Origin: Plicaturopsis crispa FD-325 SS-3
Taxonomy: Eukaryota; Basidiomycota; Agaricomycetes; Amylocorticiales; Amylocorticiaceae
NCBI GenBank assembly: GCA_000827205.1
Contig: KN832567.1
Location: 137,212-201,211 of the forward strand
Reading direction: 5' to 3'
DNA: 64,000 bases
Program-made: the position numbers and the translations under genes
Part shown: positions 54,039-64,000 of the stretch, piece by piece
Layout of the letters: every line of letters begins with the position of its first letter
How positions within the stretch are numbered: position 1 is the first letter of the stretch
Notes under the pieces: generated by a model
Database searches by the model: none
Seen by the model: the letters and a program-made list of their open reading frames with translations, nothing else
Told to the model about the DNA's origin: nothing

Positions 54039-55112
54039 ATGTTCGCCCAACTTCGTATCGTCTTTCCTCCTGAAGACAATATCGGCGAATACTTGCTCAC
54101 AAACGCAGGTAATCCTCCTAACAAGAAAACTGGGGTGGCCATCGTCAGTTCGACTATCAGCTCGAATGATCACTCCGCTGTCTATCGTGCGTCTATTGGA
54201 TCGCGTGTTTATGTTCTAAAACTCTCCGCCCATAACCAGCGTTGGCTTCGCGTCTCATTGCCCGATCTCGAAACCGAAGCCAAGAATTATCAAACCAAGC
54301 TTTACGATCTACAGGGAACGATTGTTCCCGTTTTTTACGGGCTCTTCAAGGGAGATAACAAAATCGATCACAAGATAGGTTGCATCGTTCTGGAGGACTG
54401 TGGCGACTCAGTCGACAGGAACTTCTACGAGCTCGAGCGATCCGACCGGTGAGTGACTCTGTATCCGTCATAATAACCCTTTTGTTCAACATCTCACCGC
54501 CATTTACACTTACCAGAACCAAGATACTCAAGCTCCTCGGCACCCTGCACATCTACGGCTGGGAAGCGCCCGATTTCGCTGAACGCAACGTCGTCTCTCG
54601 GAACGGCCAGTATCGTCTGATCGACTTCCACGACCTTACGCCGCATGAATGCGACTATACGGGCGACCTGTACGAGCACATGCCCTACTCCGTCGCCGAG
54701 CTCGGGTGTCAGGTCATAAACTGCCATGCCAGTGACATGGACTTCTGGGACGGGGTCAATGCCGGTAATGTCTCTTCTTACATCCCCTCAACTCCATTAG
54801 CACTCATCATATCCCCCAGAAACACCTCACGTGTACATCGGTCCTATAGCCGCTCCACCAGATTTATACCCCGACCAATGGACCGTCGACGACCTCCTCC
54901 CGGACCCTTCCGCGGACATCGTTCTAAATCAGGCGGTGCTCATGCAGTGGCTTCGCAAGTACAAGCGGATGATGGACAAGGGTATATACATGGACGTCGA
55001 AGAATACAGGCAGACTATGCCTGAGTTGAAGCGCCCCCGCCTGAAGTCGGCTATTAGGCGTTCGCGACGCGTACTCAAGCATCCATGGTACGAGTCGCAT
55101 TTATTTTGCTAG
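54039..55112 (+). CDS. Atypical protein-kinase-like protein K5
   Basis: Exons 54039-54448, 54517-54764 and 54820-55112 give 951 nt (316 aa). It has YVLKLSA (Lys), LETEAKNYQTKL, IVLEDCGD, GWEAPDFAERNVV with Asp and Asn kept, and YRLIDFHDL. The second exon ends with an unusual DGVNAG in place of the VPDG of K3 and K4. The C-terminus differs in its last eight residues (ESHLFC end). It is the third tandem unit; the distance from the K4 ATG is 1629 bp. With K3 it is the best candidate for an active enzyme of the trio. Confidence 0.82.
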
Positions 55113-55707
55113 TTATGGGTATTTGATGACGTGTGGTCTTAGATTTGGAGGGGAGACTGATACTCACTAGACGCCGTTGCGTTTTGCTTGCTCTCCTAGC
55201 ATCCCAGCCGGATCTCGCGCTTTCATTTGCAACCTGCTACGCCTCCACTGTACCACATACTATCGTGCTTATACCTCGGGTTTTTCTTGCTTGCTAGACC
55301 ATGTATTTGTTTCAATCTCACTCGGTTTCTCGAATATTATGGTGCTGTATACTGCTCCTTACTGCTTTCGCTCAGAAGCATGTACTTTTCCAACGTTGTT
55401 GAAGCTTTTGCAGTCGCGTCGCGCTAAGCGCGGCTTCACTCAGGCTTCACCTTGTCTCTTCAGTCTCGTTCTCTTAGCATCTGCATAGCACTGTGGTTTG
55501 CTCTGATTCTACCCGAAGTTACTGGTCTCGTTTTATCGACATCCTTCGTCCCTTTGCTTGAAAATACAGGCCGGAAACCTTGTGGTGAGTAGCAAAAGAG
55601 AGTTCTTGCCCGCAGCCAGCATTTGTTAATAGCAGCTCCCAACCTCCCCACACAGCGATTCATCTCGTCCATTCCTGCGTATTGCAAGGTCTACAGCCAG
55701 CCACGCC
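55113..55707. other. K5 3' flank and UBR7 promoter
   Basis: The first part is a diverged copy of the duplicated K3/K4 downstream sequence. No gene seen. Confidence 0.5.
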
Positions 55708-57191
55708 ATGTCCGTACTAGCCTCAGAGCTGCTCGCGTCCCAGGACAACCTAATCAGAGAGGCAGCGCTCGCGCTCCCCCACTCCTTCTCCTCCTGCACC
55801 TACGCGCTCGGCGCCCTCCGCCAGGCCGTCTACCTCTGCATCACCTGCGCCTCCCCGCGCGGGATCTGCGCCAGCTGCTCCGTCGCCTGCCACACCGACC
55901 ACGAGCAGATCGAGCTCTTCCCCAAACGCAGCTTCCGCTGCGACTGCCCCACCGCCGCCCTCGCGCACCCGTGCACGCTGCACAAGAAGCCGGAGCCGGA
56001 GAATACGGATAATAAGTATGGAAGGAATTTTGAGGGCGTGTTTTGTCGCTGTGAGAGGCCGTATGATCCGCAGACGGAGGCGGAGACGATGATACAGTGT
56101 TTGGCTTGCGAGGTGCGTACCCCGCATGCATCGTATATACGCGTTTGTCCGCTGAACGTTTGCGCAGGATTGGTTTCACGAGTCGTGTCTGAATCTACGA
56201 GAGCGGCCGCCTCCGCCAGGGTCCCCGAAACCCGAAGAGGAACCTGCGGACGATGATGCGGCGTCAGAAGCATCCACCTCGGACCTCCCCCCGCCTCTGC
56301 TGTCGGCCGATGATTATAACGCTTTCGTCTGCGGCGCCTGCGTGTGCAAGATCGATACGCTAAAGCGCTATGCCGGGACTGAGGGAGCTGTCATGGTTTC
56401 CCGCGTCGATACGTCGTCGCTCTGGACAGTCCTCGGCGCGTCGAGCAAAACCGACGATTCGGTGGAAGTCGCTGAAGTAGGGACGAAGCGGTCGCGTTCT
56501 CCCTCTCCTTCTGCTAGTGGACAGCACGAGCACAAGAAACGGCGCGTCTCGCCTTCCGCGTCTACGTCTGAAACGCGATGCCTCGCGCCCCCAATCAATC
56601 CAGCTGCACGAACTATACTTGATGCCAATGGCACGTCCGACCTCGGCGCCGGCGACGTTTTCCTGTCCGAGGGATGGCGAGAGCGGTGGTGTCGGTGCGC
56701 AAATGTGAGTCTGTGTCTCCATTTCACCTCATGCCGGCGTTGAGACATTTGACTTGGATCAGTGCCTCCCTTCGCTATCTTCACACCCATACCTCCTCGA
56801 GGAGGAAGAGACCTATGAACCGCCTGAAGACCCCGACTCTGGTACGTACCCTCCTTGTGTCAGGCTGCTGCTTCCTGCTAACGCGCCCACTTGGATATCC
56901 ACAGGATTATCACTTGAAGAGCTCGGCATGCGAGCCTTACAAAGGCTACCGAGAGAACGTGCACTCGACGGGATACGCGCGTTCAATGCTATGCGGTGCG
57001 TAAAGTCCAGCAATTCCACATCCCCGGCGTATATGCCTCTCACACTTGACTGACTGATACCGCTCCCGTCCCACAGCGACGACTTGGTCAAGTATCTACG
57101 GCCCTTTGCTACCGAGGGCAAGGTCGTAGACGAGGACGCCGTGAAGACGTTCTTCGAATCCCGACTGGAGGCTGCAAACAAGCAGGCTTGA
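55708..57191 (+). CDS. UBR7/Mlo2-type E3 ubiquitin ligase (UBR box plus PHD finger)
   Basis: Exons 55708-56112, 56168-56704, 56763-56841, 56905-56995 and 57077-57191 give 1227 nt (408 aa), all in phase. Residues about 35-95 form a UBR box rich in Cys and His (CITCASPRGICASCSVACH, then FRCDCPT and CTLHKK). Residues about 110-195 are a PHD-type finger (VFCRCERPYDP, QCLACEDWFHESCLNL, then FVCGACV). The order UBR box then PHD is that of UBR7 and fission yeast Mlo2, a ligase linked to histone ubiquitination. A nuclear location fits the NLS-like GTKRSRSPSPS and EHKKRRV. The C-terminal LVKYLRPFATEGKVV is the conserved family end. Confidence 0.9.
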
Positions 57192-58092
57192 TTTCGGGTT
57201 ATGCATCTTGTTCTCTATTGCCCGTGATTATGTACTTATGTGAGCCCTCCTTATCTGTCTGTTTTGCGTCGCTGATAGGCCCGCGGTTTCAGATGTGTAT
57301 GCAGCTATCTATGCAAGGGCTGTAACTAGTTGTGCACGCATCACCCTGGTTTTTCTCTCGCGGGCGCTGCTCTTAAGTCTCAGAGTCTTGGGCATAACTT
57401 CTGGTATAAGTGGTGTTCTCCCTGATCACAGATGCGAGGGAACGATGTCCATATAAATTTCGTGCGTCTCGCTGTCGGCAGAGGTCGATGAGCGACGACA
57501 ATGCAGGCGAGCTATTGCTGTCCATCCAGCTCCCTTCCCGTCGATGCTCGCTAAACGTTCCACAGATGCAGAACACCCATCCTCATCTAAACCTGATCAT
57601 CTGCATCGAGACGAATGGAATGATGAGGAATGCACAGGTGAGAGGGTAGCCGTGGCATGGGGAACGAGGGGGCACGCTTTCCATACTGCGGTGAAGCACG
57701 AGCGCTTGTCGTGTTGTCCGCATCTCCGCGCTGCCTCCATTCCTTCGTTCACCAGATACTGCTTTCAAGGGTGCGTACTCCCTTTGTTCTCCTGCACAAG
57801 GTGTTTGACAGCTTCCTGTCTTTAGATAATGTCGATCCCGCTGCATATCACTACGCCACGAACGCGCTGCTCGACATCTCCGACGTACCCTCTCCTACGA
57901 CAGATGTGTCACACCGTTGTTGCACGTACGCCAAGATGAATGACATTAATTTCAGTTACAATTCTCCAAGACAGCTATTAGGCATGTGCTGCGATATCTG
58001 TGTCGTGCCAGGAGTTCCACCCGTCCTTAATCATACAAACGGCTCCAATCCGCGTGCCCTACTTGTTCAGCTCTGCAGCCCTTGCGTGCAGC
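57192..58092. other. Intergenic, unresolved
   Basis: A plus-strand frame around 57544-57645 (AKRSTDAEHPSSSKPDHLHR) ends at a good GTGAGA donor and could be an exon. The longer frame at 57657-58304 overlaps the small minus-strand gene and has no recognisable domain. I cannot support a gene model. Confidence 0.3.
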
Positions 58093-58456
58093 TCATCGCG
58101 ACTCTGTTATGCGTCCGTCAGCCCTTGGATCGCGAGTATAGTGGGCATTGGTGCTTACGGCTGGCTGCTCGAGGCTGGCTGCTACCTCCGAGCTCGGAAC
58201 GTGCGGATCGCGAGCGTGGTGCGCCTGCAGCTCTGGGTTGGAGTTCAGACCACCTCCGGGCTGAGGTGGCTCCAAATCCGCAGGGTTGTTTGTTTTCTGC
58301 ATAGCCAATGTAAGCAAGTCTGATCCTTGAACCGAACAGGGGTCAACAACATACGGCGGGGTGTGGCTGGGTGGTGAACTGCTGCTCTTTGCTCTTGCCG
58401 CCGGTAGATCCCTTGCGACCGAGCTTTCCCTTCAGTTTGTCGATGAATCCAGCCAT
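58093..58456 (-). CDS. Small hydrophilic protein, about 101 aa
   Basis: Exons 58355-58456 and 58093-58296 are in phase 0. It starts MAGFIDKLKGKLGRKGSTGG, an amphipathic basic helix followed by a Pro/Asn/His-rich disordered tail (PADLEPPQPGGGLNSNPE). No domain recognised. The N-terminal helix could bind membranes, which is a guess. One more intron in the second exon is possible (GTAAGC at about 58155). Confidence 0.5.
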
Positions 58457-58886
58457 AATGCGATATTTAATCGGGTTTGGATTTCTAGTAGGCGGATGGG
58501 GGCGGTAAAAGGGAAAGGTAAGGATGGAAAGGGGCCAGCTGCCGCTTATAAGCACGGAACCGCGCCACAGCTAATGACGTCTGCGTTCACGCTTTCAACA
58601 TGCTGCGCTTAGATCCGGGCGAGACGCCTCTCGAGTGCGTTCAGCGCTCGAAAACCTATTCAGAGCAGTGTGAGATTGACCTAAACTTGCCAGGGGGCGT
58701 TGGAGCCCGGAGATCGATGGGATCCGGACGGTCATAATAATAAGCATATTTTTCCAATATTGCCTCGATTCCTAATCATAACAATCTTCTCGGGATACTC
58801 GTCGCTATTTGTGGCAGGGGAGAGATGACGGATGGTACAACGATCATAATGGGACGGCTGTGCGAAAGTCGGACGCGAACAAGAAA
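58457..58886. other. Intergenic, calmodulin 3' region
   Basis: No gene seen. It should hold the calmodulin trailer and the promoter of the small protein. Confidence 0.45.
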
Positions 58887-59772
<886 letters not shown>

Positions 59773-60151
59773 TGTTGTGTTAAAGAGAGCAACGGGGCGT
59801 GTTTATGAGGTTTTTGAATGCGATGTGGCTGTAGAGATCACAGCCTGCTCGAGAGGAAAGACTCTGTCGCTGCACTGATTTGATCTCGGCAATCGCCATG
59901 CGGTGCCAGATGTCCGCCCAGCCTCATTTCCGAGCGTCAGTGCATCGCGGCTAGGTATTTTGGTCAAGCGCTCTCAGACGGCGCTATTTCACGGATACCA
60001 CGCGCGGGGAACAGCACAAGAGGATGGTACAATGTTCGATTAGAAAGGATTGAAGGAACCGCGTCAATAAATACCGGTCGATCTATCAACGCCAAGGGCA
60101 TGAGAATTACTACTGAACGCTTACTCTGCCTCGCCGGGGGCAAGGACAGGA
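59773..60151. other. Calmodulin promoter and WASP 3' region
   Basis: No gene or recognised motif. Confidence 0.45.
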
Positions 60152-61662
60152 TTAATCCCAATCGTCCTCCTCCTCCTCATCGTCACTGTCGCCCAGCTTC
60201 TTGTTCCTCTCCATCAACGCGGCAGCAAGAGCGGACGTGAGATCGCCACCTCCGCCACCGGATGGTTCCTCCGCTTGAGGAGTGGGGGGCGCGCGTGAAG
60301 GGGGCGAGGTAGAATCAGTCTTGCGCAGATTGTGAATACCCTTGCCAGAGATGTCGGCAAGCAGTGCGCCTCTGCCTGGCTGCGGGGGAGGCAAAGAAGC
60401 GGCAATCGAGGGCGCGCCACCGGGAGGAGGCGGGGGCGGTGGCGGAGGGGGCGGAGCACCTCCACCAGGGGGAGGTGGAGGAGGAGGTGGCGGTGGGGGC
60501 GGGGGAGGAACACCTCCACTTCCGGAAGGCGGCGGAGGTGGCGGAGGTGGTGGCGGCGGTGGCGGTGGCGCGCCTCCAGGTGCTGGCCGACTGGGAGGCG
60601 GCGGAGGCATATGCGGGTTTCGTGCCGGAGGCGGAGGCGGTGCAGGCGGTGCGGTGCTGCCTGGCCGCGCTGGTGGCGGAGGCGGAGCTGGCGGAGCAAC
60701 AGAGTTCCTAGACGGAGGTGGAGGCGGTGATTGAGAGGTCTGCGCAGCCCGTGGTGGTGGAGCCCGAGGTGGTGCAGGATGTCCGCGTGAGGGGGGCGGA
60801 GGGGGAGGCGACGGTGCTGAGGGCACGGAATCCTGGTGCCCGTGCGCGGCACGTTTGGGCGCAGGCGGTGGAGGTGGTTTCTTCTTCGCGGCCGGTTGTG
60901 CAGTCTGCTGCGCATCGCGGACAAATTCTTTGATGAAGTCCATGTTCTGCGCGATGAGGTTCTTGTCGACGCCTTGGCTCTCGAGCTGGCCGAGGAAAGC
61001 AGTCCATGACGGGTCGACGTTTGTCGACGTGAAACCGTTGTCATTGTCGTAGCCCATGTGCGCGACGTGTACAAACGAGCCGGCTGTAGGGCCCGAAATA
61101 AGAGACTTGTCGATCTTGCCGCCCTTGGACGCTTTCTTCTTCTTCTCTGCCGATTTTGTTTTCGCTGGACAAGCCCATGAGCATACGACATATATGCGAC
61201 AGCAAAGATTCAAGCTCACTAGCATTCTTTTTTCTAGCGGTGAATTTCTTATGGAAGGCTTTTGCCTCACCTTCGTCGGCGAACACAAAGCCTATCATAC
61301 AATCCTGCAGTCATGGTCAGCAGTGCCCCACAGCATAGACTAGAGGAGCTACTCACATCACCAGTAAATGAGAAGAAGAACGGTCGGTCCTGGTACAGCT
61401 CAATGCCTTCGTACAGCTCATGCTCCCATATGACGCCCCTCGTCCCTGCCAAATCAACCAGCCTGAACATAAACGTATTCTTCTGGTTGTCCATGGCAAG
61501 CGCTAAGCCGCCCTGCAGACCGCCGTAAGCCCACTGGTCTGGGTCAGGATGCGCGAAATATATGCGCGCGAGCGCGGCATGGATAATCTTGTTCGATGAC
61601 GCTGGGATCGCGGACTTGACTTTGTTCTTCTCCTCGGTGGTTAGTGCAGATTGCGAGGGCAT
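60152..61662 (-). CDS. wsp1: WASP-family actin nucleation promoter (Las17/Wsp1)
   Basis: Exons 61357-61662, 61220-61304 and 60152-61164 give 1404 nt (467 aa). Residues 1-130 are a WH1/EVH1 domain (WAYGGLQGGLALAMDNQ, then ELYEGIELYQDRPFFFSFTG and IGFVFADEGEAKAF), which binds verprolin/WIP. At about 149-172, ISGPTAGSFVHVAHMGYD is a CRIB/GBD-like segment. Residues about 200-390 are poly-proline with long Pro runs for profilin and SH3 partners. At about 393-412, RGALLADISGKGIHNLRKT is a WH2 actin-binding motif. The acidic end with a terminal Trp (EEEEDDWD) recruits Arp2/3. It acts at endocytic actin patches. The Pro-rich DNA opens several long false frames on both strands. Confidence 0.95.
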
Positions 61663-62145
61663 CTCTGCCGGTCGGTCGTTTCGGTGTGTGTCTTTGCTCT
61701 GCCGCTGATATGTACAGTTTGAAGGAGTGTGCCAACCAGTACTTTCGGACTGAGCGTATGAGAGTGAGCGCAGTCAGGCGCAGGGCGGAAACATAAAGAT
61801 CGTCTTATGTAAGCACCACTTCGATCCCGCACACGGTGTTCTCGGACGCGTCGACGACGCGACTGCGGCGTCCGCACGCGTATACTGAGATGTTATACAT
61901 GCAAACAATCTTATGCACGAGAAGAATACAGCATAAGACATGCAGCGCTCTTATTGAGACACGTTACAAGACTCCTGCGTGCTGCGAGGGGTTCGTGACT
62001 GACTTGAAGCCTGAAGTCTTAAATGGCCGGGGATCCGAGGAGTCGATATCGTGAATTCTGGGTACGGATGGAATGTACACGAGAGCACTGGACAGCATTG
62101 GAAAGCAGGAGCGATAGCAAGACGGAGAACGAATGAAAATTTTGT
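61663..62145. other. WASP promoter and K6 3' region
   Basis: No gene seen. Confidence 0.45.
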
Positions 62146-63273
62146 CTAATAGACTGGCGTATAAGAACTGTCGATACCATCTGACAACAGACAGTCAGTA
62201 CAAAGCTTGCGAAACGATGTGGTACTCACTGAAAGGGGGGCGTTTCTTTGACATCCTCCTCGGAAGCTGATGTATACGTTGTCTAGTCGCGTCAAAGTCG
62301 ACTTGCTTCCCTGCAACAACATCGGCATGGTATTCGAGGACTATCTTCTGCACGTATTCGAAATTGAGATCGATGTCCTCTTTGTTGATGCCTAGGAGGA
62401 GTGCATCGAGAATTTGTTGGGATGGGTACCATTTCTTCGGGCAGGGTGTACTACCAATAAGAACCGAAGGCGGCCGCACTAGAATTGAGTACTTGTCAGT
62501 TGCAATCGCAACTTGGAACAGAACGGGCCAGAAGGAATGACGCACCGACAGGCCAGAAGTTCATGTCAAGCCCGCAAACCAGCGTATATCTACAGACCAG
62601 ATTCGTTGGCCTTCTTTCGCCCACGTGCAGATTGCCATCCCAGTTGCAGGAATGTGTCGCTATGTCGTCAAAATCGATAAGACGGTATCTGTCATCACGA
62701 CAGACGACGTTCCGCTCCGCGAAGTCGCATAACCCATAGCCTTCATCGTGAAGTGTTTTCACAAGTTGCATGATTTTCAGTCTGATAAACATGATTTCAG
62801 TCATCTGTAAACATCAACATTGGTCACGGCAGTACGCACTTGACATCGGCCGGTAGCCCATAAAAGCTTGGAACGGGGTCCCCGCAGTCCTCCAGCACGA
62901 GACAGCATACTTTTTCTTCGCTATCGTCGGAGGATTGGTAGAAACCGTAATAATGCGGAATGACGGTGCCTTGCAGCCTGACCAAGTTGGCTTGGTAGAC
63001 ATCCGCCTCGGCCTCGAGATCGATGTACGAGCTGTGTCTGCGTGGATGGTAGACCGATCGCTTGAGGATGACCTGCTGGCCATCTATCGAGGCGCGGTAC
63101 ACAATAGAGTGCGTGCTCTCGTGGATGGTGTGGAGAATGGTAGCTGTGGTGCACGGGGTAGCAGCCATTGCGCGAGTACGAGTAGCATGCCGAGGATTTA
63201 ATAGAGAATATATCTTTCCCGACCTAGGGATCTTGAATTCGAGTTTGGAGAATTCGGCGACTGCGTGAGCCAT
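62146..63273 (-). CDS. Atypical protein-kinase-like protein K6 (diverged member)
   Basis: Exons 62840-63273, 62546-62781, 62230-62478 and 62146-62180 give 954 nt (317 aa). It has VILKRSV (Lys), LEAEADVYQANL, LVLEDCGD, YGLCDFAERNVV (Asp, Asn) and YRLIDFDDI. The first two introns correspond to those of K1 to K5, and the C-terminal segment is related (KKWYPSQQILDALLLG). The last exon (35 nt) replaces the common C-terminus and is the least certain. The CTTGAA array and the GCCACAAAACCGCGGG block were not found upstream, so its control may differ. It is separated from K5 by about 7 kb of housekeeping genes. Confidence 0.75.
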
Positions 63274-64000
63274 AGTTGCGAAAGTGAAAAGGTACTACTT
63301 AGGACGATGGGCTGTTATAAGTAGGTTGAAGTTGTGTGCAAGGTTTGGTGGCGTTCGCGTCGAACATGGCACATGCCATCAACAGCACGTGGAAACAGCT
63401 CGTTTTGGAAAGAGAGCGGTTTGTTCATTTCTTTGTTTTCCTTTGGAATGCTCGCTATCTTGTCGACGTCGCTATCTCAGCCGGTTCTAATTGTTGTTCA
63501 GAAATGAGCGCCGTGGCAGCCGCGGGGCGGTTTGGGATACCGTTCATTTCGGTTAACCCCACCAAGATAAGCACGAATTGTTCAGCACTGTGGGTGCATA
63601 GAGGCGCTTGTGGATTTTCGGTAGTATGTTTTTTGTTTCCATTGTTTCCCTTATCCGAATTATCAGGCTGGGCCTGCCTTGTTTACATTTTCCCTCCTGA
63701 TCGCTTGTGTCACGGTACCCTTTCCATTTGTTCCTCGATTTGTCTAGTCTGGGAGTACTTATCTTTGCTTTGCCCGAATCTAGGCAAAAGGGTCCCCTCC
63801 GCGGATTCATGCCTTCTTTTCACCGTATGGACGTCTGAAGCCTCTCGCTTTTGACGTTGTCTCCGAAAAGACGCTGCGTGACGCATCGTGGCATCTTGCT
63901 CTATCGGAGCGCACAAGGCGTCCAGATGTAGAGCTTCGCAGTTCACCACTACCCGGTCAACATGATCGATTGTTCTTCGGTGAGTAAAGCACTGCCTTTT
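63274..64000. other. K6 upstream region to window edge
   Basis: The 172-codon frame at 63336-63854 is Ser/Cys/Phe-rich without a recognisable domain and is probably chance. No supported gene. Confidence 0.4.

Noticed and set aside
57657-58304. A 215-codon plus-strand protein
   Set aside because: It overlaps a better-supported minus-strand gene, lacks a domain and has an unnatural composition.
60214-61191. Long alternative frames over the WASP proline-rich exon, both strands
   Set aside because: CCN-rich codons open every frame; only the WASP frame has recognised domains.
63336-63854. A 172-codon plus frame near the right edge
   Set aside because: No domain, no intron structure and an erratic residue mix.

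Overview
The window looks like nuclear DNA of a filamentous basidiomycete, most likely an Agaricomycete. The genes are dense and split by many 45-65 bp introns with GT(A/G)(A/C/T)GT donors and CAG/TAG acceptors. Several families are typical of that class: a NACHT-associated WD40 tail, a Tnp2-type CACTA transposase, basidiomycete-style calmodulin and synaptobrevin gene structures, and lineage-specific kinase-like families. Most gene models below were spliced by eye, and reading phase was checked across each listed junction; unresolved ends are stated. Product names rest on recognised motifs, with no database search.

Layout. 1-1704: 3' part of a WD40-repeat gene. 2128-4897 (-): ase1/MAP65 spindle-midzone protein. 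5370-6248 (-): snc1-type synaptobrevin. 6601-12947 (-): three tandem paralogues of a stand-alone thioester-reductase-like NAD(P)-binding protein (redA, redB, redC). 13086-13923 (-): unrecognised gene. 14341-18172 (+): CAMK-type protein kinase with a UBA-like segment. 18507-about 19990 (-): protein with ubiquitin-like folds. 21347-23447 (+): C2H2 zinc-finger protein. 25108-25735 (+): ribosomal protein eL24. 26095-26865 (+): GNAT acetyltransferase. 27175-27420 (-): small protein.

28256-33219 is a whole-looking Ty1/Copia LTR element with 301-bp LTRs that look identical and a 5-bp target duplication. It lies in an AT-rich, repeat-rich island that extends to about 35.7 kb. 36197-42869 carries two convergent genes of a CACTA (EnSpm) DNA transposon: a 501-aa accessory protein (+) and Tnp2 transposase (-). 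A small gene of unknown function (43617-44388, -) follows.

45301-55112 is a cluster of five atypical protein-kinase-like genes (K1 to K5), with a sixth member (K6) at 62146-63273. K3, K4 and K5 are tandem copies of one roughly 1.64 kb gene-plus-flank unit. All six keep the Lys, Glu, Asp, Asn and Asp positions of the kinase core, with altered HRD and DFG motifs. Related promoter blocks (CTTGAA hexamers; a GCCACAAAACCGCGGG block followed by CACGTGG) precede K2 to K5. A 600-aa protein with a possible PD-(D/E)XK nuclease motif sits inside the cluster.

The right side returns to housekeeping genes: UBR7/Mlo2-type E3 ligase (55708-57191), a small hypothetical protein, calmodulin (eight exons, three of them 7-12 nt) and the WASP homologue (actin nucleation). 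The kinase-like cluster with its shared promoters is the best candidate for an undescribed system. The reductase trio and the CACTA gene pair come next.
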